Shown here: positions 7,946 to 17,055 of the stretch, in pieces | Layout of the letters: each line of letters starts with the position of its first letter | Numbering within the stretch: the first letter of the stretch is position 1 | Assembly: GCA_020058285.1 (NCBI GenBank) | Contig: JAGVEL010000009.1 | Coordinates: 1-48,092, forward strand | Length of the DNA stretch: 48,092 nucleotides | Source of the DNA: Candidatus Omnitrophota bacterium | GTDB taxonomy: Bacteria > Omnitrophota > Gorgyraeia > JAHJTE01 | Direction of reading: 5' to 3' | Translations under genes and position numbers: made by a program | The notes under the pieces: generated by a model | The model's input: the letters and a program-made list of their open reading frames with translations, nothing else | The model's database searches: none | What the model was told of the DNA's origin: nothing

Positions 7946-8759
7946 ATTCTGCGTATTTATTTTAATGTTTTTATTAGTTTTTAATTGCGCCTGGGCAGCT
8001 GAAGAAAACCTGCCAAAGCAAAACTTTAACCTGCCAGAAGCTGGTGATAATCCTCAGCAAAGCGCTGAATCAACAGCTGGGCAAGCAGGGCCATCTCCGG
8101 ATCAACTGCTGGAGGTCGCTAAAGAAAGCGTAATAAATTTTACAGATATGACCAATTACACCCTAGGGGCAGAAGATGTCATACAAGTAGATGTCCAGCG
8201 CCATCCGGAGTTTAGCGGAATATTTCCCGTAAACTTAGATGGAAAGATTCAATATAAATTCGCCGGCGACATTGAAGTTACAGGCCTAAATAAAAAAGAA
8301 TTGGAAGATAAGATAAAGAATACGATTTCCGTTTATATAATTAATCCCGATGTTACTGTTACTATTTTGGATTATAAAAGCAAAGTAATCTACGTTTTAG
8401 GTGAAGTTGGCCAGCCTGGCAAATATTTTATGCGCGCCGAATCAATGCCGGTAAGAGAGGCAGCTGTTCTGGCAGGGCTTCCAACATTGTCCGCTGCAAT
8501 GCGCCGTTGCCAACTCATAACACCGGATAAATCCGGCAAAGCGAAAATAAAATATGTAGATTTGTATTCCTTATTATACGGTGGCGATTTGACTAAGAAC
8601 ATAGATATGCATGCCGGAGATGTGTTATACGTGCCGGCAACTGTAATGGCTAAAGTAATGCGGATCATCAGCCCTGTTACACAGCCTGTAATTCAAGCTG
8701 GCTCTGCAGCAACCGGAACAACTTCTACCAAGGCAGCTATAAATGCTTTACCTAGATAA
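7923..8759 (+). CDS. polysaccharide export outer membrane protein (Wza/EpsE-like)
   Basis: signal peptide, YTLGAEDVIQVDVQRHPEFSGIFPVNLDGKIQYKFAG poly_export motif, SLBB-like domain. Confidence 0.88.
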   Translation: MAMDKIVRFCVFILMFLLVFNCAWAAEENLPKQNFNLPEAGDNPQQSAESTAGQAGPSPDQLLEVAKESVINFTDMTNYTLGAEDVIQVDVQRHPEFSGIFPVNLDGKIQYKFAGDIEVTGLNKKELEDKIKNTISVYIINPDVTVTILDYKSKVIYVLGEVGQPGKYFMRAESMPVREAAVLAGLPTLSAAMRRCQLITPDKSGKAKIKYVDLYSLLYGGDLTKNIDMHAGDVLYVPATVMAKVMRIISPVTQPVIQAGSAATGTTSTKAAINALPR

Positions 8760-8793
8760 TAAACGATTATGCGCTTAACCGGAGATAAATGAG

Positions 8794-10098
8794 ATGGAAA
8801 TTAAAGAGTTCATTAAGAAACGCAATCCGTTAGACTATCTAAAAATTTTCTTCAGGAGAAAATGGCTATTCATAACTCCTGTATTTATCGGGCTTGTTTT
8901 AAGTATTATGGCAGCATTCTTATTGCCGCCAACTTTTCAATCTTCTACGGTAATCCTGGTAGAAGAGGAAAAGTCCATAAATCCCCTAATGGAAGGCTTA
9001 GCCGTTGCCACCACGACTGTCCAGAGAATGATTAATATAAGAGAACAAATCTTGGGATGGGAAAGCCTGGTAGAATTGACCAAAAAATTGAATTTAGGCA
9101 ATGATGTCCGGACCCAACATGATTTTGAGCAACTTATCCTGGGACTAAGGAGAAATATCGTTGTTGGCATGCGTGGTCCGAACATTATACAGATTTCCTA
9201 CTTCGGCAAAGACCCAAAAACTACTCAGCAGGTTGCCCAGACTCTGACCGACATCTTGATTGAGCAGAATATGCGTTCTCAAACCAAAGAAACCGACGTA
9301 GCAATACAGTTTATAAATGAACAATTAAAAGTCTATAAAAGAAAAATTGAAGAATCTGAAATCGCCAAGATGGAAGACCAATTGAAAAACTTGCTTGTTG
9401 ACTCAACAGAAGAACATCCGCTGGTTAAGGATTTACGCGCTAGGATTGCTGCTGCCAGAAAAGAACTCGGGCCGGCTGACGAAGATTTTGCAACCGAAAA
9501 ACCCATTGCCAACCCGGTTTACCAAAAACTTCAAAAGGAATTGGACCAGATAGTTCAAGAGCAGGTCGCTACTACAGAAGGCTCAGCGCTTGCTGCAGAA
9601 GATATAGGCGTTAATGATCCTAATGCCAAAATATATAAATTAATGCTGATGGATAAATTGGATTCTGTGCTAGCAAGGGATATGCGTGTAAATGAAAATA
9701 TTTACAATATGTTGTTACAAAAACTAGAAACTGCAAAGATTACGCAGCGTTTACAAACTTCAAAAGAAGGCACTCGCTATGAAATTATTGATCCGCCGAG
9801 ATTACCCTTAAGTCCTTCAAAGCCAAATAAACTTTTAGTAATTTTCTTAGGGTTATTTTTTGGGAGCTGCTCTGGAGTGGGCTTAGTCTTTGGAAAAGAA
9901 TTTATGGATAATTCATTTCTAGATATTGAGGATGCTAAGTCTAACCTGGAATTGCCGGTTTTAGGCGCAATCTCGCGCATTACTACTCAAGAAGAGATTG
10001 AAAAGGAAAAATCTCGGCAGAGAAAAATTTTTATTATCACAATAGTAGTTGGTGGAACGCTTATTCTGATTACGATGTTTGTGTCGTTTTTCAGGTAA
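8794..10098 (+). CDS. Wzz/GumC-like chain-length determinant
   Basis: two TM ends, coiled-coil centre, PPRLPLSPSKPNKLLVIFLGLFFG. Confidence 0.88.
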   Translation: MEIKEFIKKRNPLDYLKIFFRRKWLFITPVFIGLVLSIMAAFLLPPTFQSSTVILVEEEKSINPLMEGLAVATTTVQRMINIREQILGWESLVELTKKLNLGNDVRTQHDFEQLILGLRRNIVVGMRGPNIIQISYFGKDPKTTQQVAQTLTDILIEQNMRSQTKETDVAIQFINEQLKVYKRKIEESEIAKMEDQLKNLLVDSTEEHPLVKDLRARIAAARKELGPADEDFATEKPIANPVYQKLQKELDQIVQEQVATTEGSALAAEDIGVNDPNAKIYKLMLMDKLDSVLARDMRVNENIYNMLLQKLETAKITQRLQTSKEGTRYEIIDPPRLPLSPSKPNKLLVIFLGLFFGSCSGVGLVFGKEFMDNSFLDIEDAKSNLELPVLGAISRITTQEEIEKEKSRQRKIFIITIVVGGTLILITMFVSFFR

Positions 10099-10131
10099 TC
10101 TGTGTAAAGTAAAAAAAAGAGGGACAAGACA

Positions 10132-11130
10132 ATGTACGAAAAATTCTATCAGTTAACAGAGAAACCATTCAACACTACTCCGGATTCAAAGTTTTTTTAT
10201 CCCAGCCCGAAACACACAGAGGCATTAAACAGCCTTATTTATGCGATTAATGAAAGAAAAGGGTTTGTGGTGATAACCGGAGAAATTGGCGTGGGCAAGA
10301 CTACTGTTTGGAGAACCTTGATGAATAAGCTCGAGCCAAACACTAAAGTCGCGATTATAACCAATACCCATCTTACTTGTAAAGAGCTCATTGCTGAAAT
10401 TTTGGAAGAGTTTGAGGTTGAATATAAGCCAGGCACAAAGCAGAAATTGCTTTCCCAGCTGAATAAATTTCTTATTAGCCAGCTTGCTTCAGATATAAAT
10501 ATAGTGTTGATCATTGATGAAGCCCAGAATTTGAGCCCGAAGGTATTAGAAGAAGTAAGAATGCTTTCAAATTTGGAAACTGAGACTGAAAAGCTAATCC
10601 AGATTATACTTATTGGCCAGCCGCAACTAAAAGCAAAACTGGAAAATCCGCGCTTAGAGCAATTCAAACAGAGGATAGCGGTTTATTATCATATGTCTGG
10701 TTTAAGCCGCGAACAGACTGAAAATTATATTTTTCATCGTTTAAAATTGGCTAGTTCTAATGGCATTGATATATTTACCCCAAAGGCAGTAGATTTGATT
10801 CACAACTATTCCCGGGGCATACCCAGAGTTATAAATCTTGTTTGTGACAGCGCGCTCTTATCAGGCTATATCTACGACACCAAGAAGATAACCGAAAATA
10901 TTGTTAGTGAAGTAATAAAGGAAAGAGATTTTAATAATTTACCTGCTGAAGAAGTATCTATATTAAATCCACAGGAAATTAAAATCTTTTGCTGCAGGGA
11001 TTGTGAACATTATACCCGCTGCGATATAAAATGGAATAAAGGTACTCATGGCGAAGAACAGCTATGTTGTTCAAAATGCGCAGACTATTCCCGCTGTGTA
11101 GCAAATGTCAGAAAAGTCAAACTTAATTAG
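10132..11130 (+). CDS. ExeA-like AAA ATPase of exosortase/PEP-CTERM loci, with Cys-rich C-terminal tail
   Basis: MYEKFYQLTEKPFNTTPDSKFFYPSPKHTEAL, GEIGVGKTT, LIIDEAQNL. Confidence 0.88.
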   Translation: MYEKFYQLTEKPFNTTPDSKFFYPSPKHTEALNSLIYAINERKGFVVITGEIGVGKTTVWRTLMNKLEPNTKVAIITNTHLTCKELIAEILEEFEVEYKPGTKQKLLSQLNKFLISQLASDINIVLIIDEAQNLSPKVLEEVRMLSNLETETEKLIQIILIGQPQLKAKLENPRLEQFKQRIAVYYHMSGLSREQTENYIFHRLKLASSNGIDIFTPKAVDLIHNYSRGIPRVINLVCDSALLSGYIYDTKKITENIVSEVIKERDFNNLPAEEVSILNPQEIKIFCCRDCEHYTRCDIKWNKGTHGEEQLCCSKCADYSRCVANVRKVKLN

Positions 11131-11148
11131 TTCATAAGGAGCGAAATA

Positions 11149-11937
11149 ATGGGTAAAATAACTGAGGCGTTAAAGAAAGCAGCGCGAGAAAAATTATCGC
11201 GTTTAGAGAAATTAGAAGACAAAGCTCAAGTGAAGTATGAGTTCATTGCTAAAAAAACCGTGGAGTCTAAAATCGATCCCCGGGTTGTTTCGTTTCATGA
11301 CCCTAAATCTACAGTTGCCGAGCAATACAAGATATTGCGCACCAATATCCAGGCCATAAATTCTAAAACTCCCATAAAATTGATTACCCTCACTAGCTCA
11401 ACTCATTCAGAAGGTAAAACCATAACTTCTATTAATTTAGCCATCTCTATGGCTCATGATTTAGGCAAAAAGAATATTTTACTGGTGGATGCTGACCTGC
11501 GCCGGGCAAGTATTAGCAGATATTTAGGTATTAAGTCTGAAAATGGCCTGGCGGATTTAATTGCCGATGGAGCCAATATAGATGATACGCTACTCAACAT
11601 AGGTATAGATAACCTTACGTTCTTACCTGCAGGCAAAATTCCTCATAATCCGGCTGAACTACTAGGATCAACCAAATTAAAAAGTATCTTAAATCAACTC
11701 AAAGAAAAGTATGATTACATAATTTTAGATACCCCGCCAATTATACCCGTAACTGATGCTGGCGTGTTAGGCGCACAGACCGATGGTGTAATAATGGTAA
11801 TTCAGGCCAACCGGACTCAGCAGGGAGTTGTTAAACATGCAGAGCACTTGCTGAAGCAGGCGCACGCTAAACTCTTAGGCTATATCTTAACTAACATTCA
11901 GTATCACATCCCAGCGTACATCTACCGCTATTTGTGA
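11149..11937 (+). CDS. polysaccharide biosynthesis tyrosine autokinase (CpsD/CapB)
   Basis: TSSTHSEGKTITSINLA Walker A', LLVDADLRR, YDYIILDTPP. Confidence 0.9.
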   Translation: MGKITEALKKAAREKLSRLEKLEDKAQVKYEFIAKKTVESKIDPRVVSFHDPKSTVAEQYKILRTNIQAINSKTPIKLITLTSSTHSEGKTITSINLAISMAHDLGKKNILLVDADLRRASISRYLGIKSENGLADLIADGANIDDTLLNIGIDNLTFLPAGKIPHNPAELLGSTKLKSILNQLKEKYDYIILDTPPIIPVTDAGVLGAQTDGVIMVIQANRTQQGVVKHAEHLLKQAHAKLLGYILTNIQYHIPAYIYRYL

Positions 11938-11980
11938 GTTTAGTAGTGAGAAGCGGTATCACGGATAGTTATAGCACATA

Positions 11981-12020
11981 GTCATAAATAGTAAAAAATT
12001 GTCATAAATAGTCAAATAAT
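11981..12020. repeat. 20-bp tandem direct repeat (GTCATAAATAGT[A/C]AAA)
   Basis: GTCATAAATAGTAAAAAATT (11981) and GTCATAAATAGTCAAATAAT (12001). Confidence 0.75.
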
Positions 12021-12034
12021 TGTAGAGAGGAGTA

Positions 12035-12409
12035 ATGATTAAAGATTTTGATGATTTAGAAATTTATCAGTTATCCTTAGACTTAGCAGATCGGATATAT
12101 GATTTGACAGCTGATTTTCCTGCTGAAGAAAAATTCAATGTAATTTCTCAGCTAAGAAGAGCATCAACTTCAATAGGGGCGAATATTGCCGAAGGTTTTG
12201 GCCGGTTTCATTATAAAGAAAATATCCAATTTTGTAGGCAGGCAAGAGGCTCTTTATCAGAAACAAAACACTTTATGATTTTCAGCAAAAAACGTAAGTA
12301 TATTCCTGAAGAGATTTATGAACAATTTACAGCTAATTACAAAAAATTACAAATAAAAATAAACAACTATATTAACTCTATTGGTAAAAAGCATACTGAC
12401 AACATATGA
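12035..12409 (+). CDS. four-helix bundle protein (S23 / IVS family)
   Basis: DFDDLEIYQLSLDLADRIYDLTADFPAEEKFNVISQLRRASTSIGANIAEGFGR. Confidence 0.93.
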   Translation: MIKDFDDLEIYQLSLDLADRIYDLTADFPAEEKFNVISQLRRASTSIGANIAEGFGRFHYKENIQFCRQARGSLSETKHFMIFSKKRKYIPEEIYEQFTANYKKLQIKINNYINSIGKKHTDNI

Positions 12410-12444
12410 CAATTATGTGACAACAATATGACAACTTATGACCC
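12397..12444. repeat. about 11-bp tandem repeat with TGACAA core
   Basis: TGACAA/TGACCC at 12397, 12407, 12418, 12429, 12439. Confidence 0.65.
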
Positions 12445-12468
12445 CATGTCATTCTAAGGAGAGATTAA

Positions 12469-12945
12469 ATGAGTAGAACAATTGATAATTTAAAAAAACT
12501 TCAGGAAAGAAAAATAAACGGTTATACTGAAACTTCAAGCAAGCAAGAGGAAAGTAGTCCACAGTACAATTCCACACATGGCCATTTTGCTTTTAAGCCT
12601 TCTTTAATTTTTGCTTCTATTTTTGTTGTAATTACCTTATCTTTATTTGCCTTTAATATTAAATTGTTATTCTTTGTAAAAGATATGAGCTTAGAAAGAG
12701 CAGGTACAGTTACCAAGCTAGGCAAGTTAGAGGCTTTATTAAACGAAAATAAGAAAGAGATGGCTACGATTTTCTCTGGTATAGAGCAGATTCAGAATAA
12801 AATTTCCCAAGTAGAAAAAGATAAAGATTCTCAAAAATTTGCAGTTGAAACCTTAACCAAGGCAAAAGAAACCCTGTTTAAGCGGATGAATGAGTTAGAG
12901 GGGCAGCTAGACAAGATTAAGCTTAACGCTAACGGCCAAAAGTAG
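12469..12945 (+). CDS. single-TM coiled-coil protein of unknown function
   Basis: one TM segment followed by heptad-rich region. Confidence 0.7.
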   Translation: MSRTIDNLKKLQERKINGYTETSSKQEESSPQYNSTHGHFAFKPSLIFASIFVVITLSLFAFNIKLLFFVKDMSLERAGTVTKLGKLEALLNENKKEMATIFSGIEQIQNKISQVEKDKDSQKFAVETLTKAKETLFKRMNELEGQLDKIKLNANGQK

Positions 12946-12966
12946 GATAGATTCTCAAAAGAAAAC

Positions 12967-13050
12967 ATGTTTAAAGAACTTTTCAAATACCGTGATCTAT
13001 TATTAATGCTTACCCTGCGAGAGATACTAATAAGCTAAAAGTAAACAATC
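12967..13050 (+). pseudogene. N-terminal remnant of ABC-2 type polysaccharide export permease
   Basis: MFKELFKYRDLLLMLTLREILIS*K*TI, compare the family pattern ..YRDLLLMLTLRDIKIRYKQT(I/V)LG. Confidence 0.65.
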
Positions 13051-13055
13051 GAAAA

Positions 13056-14195
13056 ATGAAAAAAAAGGTATTAGTGTTAGCTTCTAAAATCGCTTATCAA
13101 AATAATAGGTATTTATTGGAACATCTTGAGCAAAATGGTTTGGACTTAATTGTTCAGATAGTCCCTACTTATAAAATCTTGAAGTACTTTGCTCTGATTT
13201 TTAGTTTCAGGCTTGGAAAAAGTATAAATGAATGGAGGAATAAAGCTGTTATTTACTATGAGAAAATGCATAAAAGTCCATGGATTTATTCTAAAAGAAC
13301 GAAATTCTGTAAAAAAATCATTAAACAAATGAAAGGCAAAATTGATTTAATCTTTCAATTTTATGGTATGTTTATGCCAACAGATGATTTTAAAAATTTA
13401 AATATTCCGTATGTAGTATTTTTAGATTATACCATGAAATTGGCAGAGAAATATCATCCCTGGTTACCCTTTCGTTCTCAGTTAAAAGGATGGTATGAAT
13501 TGGAGACATCCTTGTATAAAAATGCAGTTTTTAATTTTACCTGGAGTGAAAATACGCGCTTATCTTTGATGAATAATTATGGTGTTGGTGAAGATAAAGT
13601 TATTGCATTGGGGCGTGGAGTGCCTCTTGATAGATTGCCAAATAAAGAAAAAAAAATTGAGGATAAGACGGTCTTATTTGTCGGAATCGATTTTGAGAGA
13701 AAAGGCGGTTTTGTATTATTGGAGGCTTTTGACAAAGTTAAAAAAGAGATCAAAGATGCAAAGCTCATTATTGTTGGTCCTAGAAAAGAAGCCCTAAAAA
13801 TAAAAAATGCGGGAGTGGTTATGCTAGGTAGGGTAATTGACAGGGAAGAACTGGGAAGTTTATATGAAAAGGCTTCAGTTTTTGTTATGCCATCATTATG
13901 TGAACCGTTTGCCAGGGTTTTTTTAGAAGCTATGGCATATAAATTACCCTGTATTGGAACTACAACTGACTCCATACCTGAAATCATCGAAGACGGCAAG
14001 ACAGGTTTTCTTGTGGCGCCAAATAATTCAGAAGCCTTGGCGGAGAGAATGTGCTTTTTATTAAGTAGGCCTGAAGTAATGAAAGAAATGGGCGAGGCCG
14101 GGTATGTACGCTTAAAGGAAAAATACAATTGGAATGAGGTAGCTGAAGAAATAAAGCACAATTTACTGATTACTTTGGGAGATACTTTAAAGTGA
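13056..14195 (+). CDS. GT4 glycosyltransferase
   Basis: VMPSLCEPFARVFLEAMAYKLPCIGTTTDSIPEIIEDGKTGFLV. Confidence 0.9.
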   Translation: MKKKVLVLASKIAYQNNRYLLEHLEQNGLDLIVQIVPTYKILKYFALIFSFRLGKSINEWRNKAVIYYEKMHKSPWIYSKRTKFCKKIIKQMKGKIDLIFQFYGMFMPTDDFKNLNIPYVVFLDYTMKLAEKYHPWLPFRSQLKGWYELETSLYKNAVFNFTWSENTRLSLMNNYGVGEDKVIALGRGVPLDRLPNKEKKIEDKTVLFVGIDFERKGGFVLLEAFDKVKKEIKDAKLIIVGPRKEALKIKNAGVVMLGRVIDREELGSLYEKASVFVMPSLCEPFARVFLEAMAYKLPCIGTTTDSIPEIIEDGKTGFLVAPNNSEALAERMCFLLSRPEVMKEMGEAGYVRLKEKYNWNEVAEEIKHNLLITLGDTLK

Positions 14196-15634
14196 GTTTA
14201 AAAAAACAAACAGTGTCAGGTGTAAAATGGCTAGTAGGTTCTAGTTTTATCCAAAAAGCAATTTCATTTTTAACTACCGTGGTTTTAGCGCGTATTTTTA
14301 ATCCATCAATTTTTGGTTTATTTGCGTTAGCTTTTGTAGCCGTTGATGCTCTGGGGTTATTTAAAAGCATGGGGTTCGATTCAGCATTAATAAGAAGAAA
14401 AGATAACATTGAAAAGGCGGCGAACACCGCTTTTTTTATTATTCCACTATTGGGATTTATAATTTATCTAATTTTAGCCATTTCTGCACCATTTATTGGT
14501 AAATTTTTGAATAGTAAAGACGTTGTTGGAGTCCTTAGATTCTTAGGTATTATTTTTATTTTTAATTGTTTTGGAAGAATTCCCGCCGCTCTTTTAGAAA
14601 AAAATATGCAGTTTAAGAAAATATCTATAATGGAGATTAGCTCAGGTGTAGTCTATTCAATAACAGCGATAATTCTTGCTTTGTTTGGATTTGGAATCTG
14701 GAGTCTAGTTTTTGGCTATATCATAAAGGTTTTGATACAAAACTCCATGGCATGGTATTTTAGTAATTGGCACCCTAAATTTGAATTTGATAGAGAAATC
14801 GCTTGGGAAATGTTTCACTTTGGAAAATTCATTTTTTTGGCAGCGCTTGCATGGTTTTTGAGAATGAATTTAGATAATATTTTAGTTGGCAAATTACTAG
14901 GAGTTGCAGCATTAGGCTTATATGCAGTTGCTTTTGGAATATCAAATTTTGGAGCAGACTATTTTAGTGGAAAAATTTACAGAGTTACATTTCCCGCGTA
15001 TTCAAAATTGCATGAAGATTTAGATAATTTGAGAAAAGCATTTCTTAAGGTCCTTAAACACATAAGTTTGGTTGCTTTTCCGTTAGGCATCATTCTATTT
15101 TTACTGTCAAAAGAGTTCTTAATAACAGTTTATGGTGAAAAATGGGTTGGGGCAGTTGATGTATTGAAAATTTTAGCAAGTTTAGGAATATTTAATACCC
15201 TACTTAGCGGTTTTGTAAGTATTTTTTCAGCTTGTGGTAAGCCGAGAATATACTTCTATATAAATTTAATACAGGTTTTAATATTTGTTATCTTCATTTC
15301 ACCAATGGCGAAACTTTTTGGAATAAATGGTGTTGGAATAGTGGTTGGGTTGTCCAGTTTTGTGGCTTTTATAGTTGCTTTAATTTTAGCGAAACGATTT
15401 TTGTTTTTAACATCAAAACAAATATTTCATAGTTTCAGGACGCCCTTGCTTTCCTCTATCTATATGACTATAGTTATGGTATTGTTTAAAAAGTCAATAT
15501 TACAGTTCATGTTTATTCCTATTCAGTTTAAATTTGTTATTTTGTTATTATTAGCTATAGGTGTTTATAGCTATTCTTTATTTAAAATTGATAAATCATT
15601 TGTTAAGGAAATAAAATCATTAATCTTTATTTAG
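14192..15634 (+). CDS. lipopolysaccharide/oligosaccharide flippase (Wzx-like, MATE/MOP)
   Basis: SLKKQTVSGVKWLVGSSFIQKAISFLTTVVLARIFNPSIFGLFALA, multiple TM. Confidence 0.9.
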   Translation: MSLKKQTVSGVKWLVGSSFIQKAISFLTTVVLARIFNPSIFGLFALAFVAVDALGLFKSMGFDSALIRRKDNIEKAANTAFFIIPLLGFIIYLILAISAPFIGKFLNSKDVVGVLRFLGIIFIFNCFGRIPAALLEKNMQFKKISIMEISSGVVYSITAIILALFGFGIWSLVFGYIIKVLIQNSMAWYFSNWHPKFEFDREIAWEMFHFGKFIFLAALAWFLRMNLDNILVGKLLGVAALGLYAVAFGISNFGADYFSGKIYRVTFPAYSKLHEDLDNLRKAFLKVLKHISLVAFPLGIILFLLSKEFLITVYGEKWVGAVDVLKILASLGIFNTLLSGFVSIFSACGKPRIYFYINLIQVLIFVIFISPMAKLFGINGVGIVVGLSSFVAFIVALILAKRFLFLTSKQIFHSFRTPLLSSIYMTIVMVLFKKSILQFMFIPIQFKFVILLLLAIGVYSYSLFKIDKSFVKEIKSLIFI

Positions 15635-15645
15635 ACGATAAATAA

Positions 15646-16989
15646 ATGCACACAAATAACCATTTTAAAGTTGTTTATATTGGAGGCTTTAGGGGCGAAA
15701 ATAATCTGGGTGATTCCGCCATGGCACTTAATATGATTGAGCGTTTAAGTGAGAAGGTAACCAATATGAAGATTTTGATTTTATTAAATAATTTCAATAA
15801 TCAATTAAAAATACGCAACGCATCCTACTTATATTCTTTTTTTCAGCATAACGCTAAATTTATGGACACTATTGATTCAATTTGGCTTGGAAAAACATTT
15901 AAGAATTTCTGTCAACTAATTAAATGTATTTATATATTGCTAAACGGGTTATTCTATAAATATTTTAATTTTTTCCTACCTATTAAATCTACGATTCGCG
16001 ATAATTTAATCGCTTTATCAGAGTGCGATTTATTATGGTTTGGCGGCGGTGGAGTCATAAATGATATTGCAACAATTTCCGGGGTTTACAATACAGCATT
16101 GCTTTGTCTCTTAGCTGAGATTTTTAGAAAAAAAATAATTATGACTGGCCAAGGATTTGGGCCTTTAAGGAATTTTTTCAACATTAAAATACTCTCTTTC
16201 GTTTTGCCTAAAATAGAATTTATCGCGGTTAGAGATTATTCTTACTCTAAAAATTTACTTTTAAATCTTGGTGTACCCGAATCAAATATTATTTTAACCG
16301 GGGATGATGCCGCGTCTTTAAAAACAATTAGTGATGAAGAAATTAAAAAGATACTTATTAGCGAGAAGATTTCTAATGTTAAACCCATGATTGGTGTAAA
16401 TTTTAGACCGTCAAATTTTATAAGGGAGTATAAGGACAAGGAGAGGGCAGCTTTTGCTCAAAAGGAAGAGATTGATAAATTTGCTAAACTCTTGGATTAT
16501 ATTTCTGAGGTTTTTAGTGCAAACATTATTTTTATTCCCACAGTCTATAGAGACTTGCTCGATGATAGAGAATCAGTGTTTAAAGTTTATTTGAAAATGA
16601 AATATAAAGAAAACGCTAGTTTTTTAACAAATGAATACAATCCTTTTGAGATTAAAAGTATTATTGGGAAAATGGATTATTTTTTGGGTTTTTCCTATCA
16701 TTCTTTGCTTTTTGCGTTAACTCAAAATGTTCCAGCAATAGGATTTTATAATAATGATTACTATAGTTTAAAACATAAAGGCCTTTTTGAATGGTTTGGG
16801 TTACCAGAACATGCGAAATATTTTAGAAATTCTGACCTTGATGGCTTAAAAGCCGCCATAAAAAATATGATCTTAAACCATGATTTAATCCAAGAAAAAT
16901 TAAAGTATGGGGCTATTGAAATGAAATCAAGATTGGAATCATTAATCGTGCGTATGCAAGATACAATACCCAATAAAGAGTTTAAATGA
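15646..16989 (+). CDS. polysaccharide pyruvyl transferase family protein
   Basis: GGFRGENNLGDSAMALNM, GGGGVIND, MTGQGFGPL, FSYHSLLFALTQNVPAIGFYN. Confidence 0.88.
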   Translation: MHTNNHFKVVYIGGFRGENNLGDSAMALNMIERLSEKVTNMKILILLNNFNNQLKIRNASYLYSFFQHNAKFMDTIDSIWLGKTFKNFCQLIKCIYILLNGLFYKYFNFFLPIKSTIRDNLIALSECDLLWFGGGGVINDIATISGVYNTALLCLLAEIFRKKIIMTGQGFGPLRNFFNIKILSFVLPKIEFIAVRDYSYSKNLLLNLGVPESNIILTGDDAASLKTISDEEIKKILISEKISNVKPMIGVNFRPSNFIREYKDKERAAFAQKEEIDKFAKLLDYISEVFSANIIFIPTVYRDLLDDRESVFKVYLKMKYKENASFLTNEYNPFEIKSIIGKMDYFLGFSYHSLLFALTQNVPAIGFYNNDYYSLKHKGLFEWFGLPEHAKYFRNSDLDGLKAAIKNMILNHDLIQEKLKYGAIEMKSRLESLIVRMQDTIPNKEFK

Positions 16990-17055
16990 AATGATTTTAA
17001 ACGTTTATTCTTAATTTTGGTTATGATTAATGAGAACTAAAGAGGAAGATAAGCA

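Noticed and set aside
12552-12580. heptamer-like TCCACAG words in the 12469 ORF
   Set aside because: Too degenerate to call as the same repeat class
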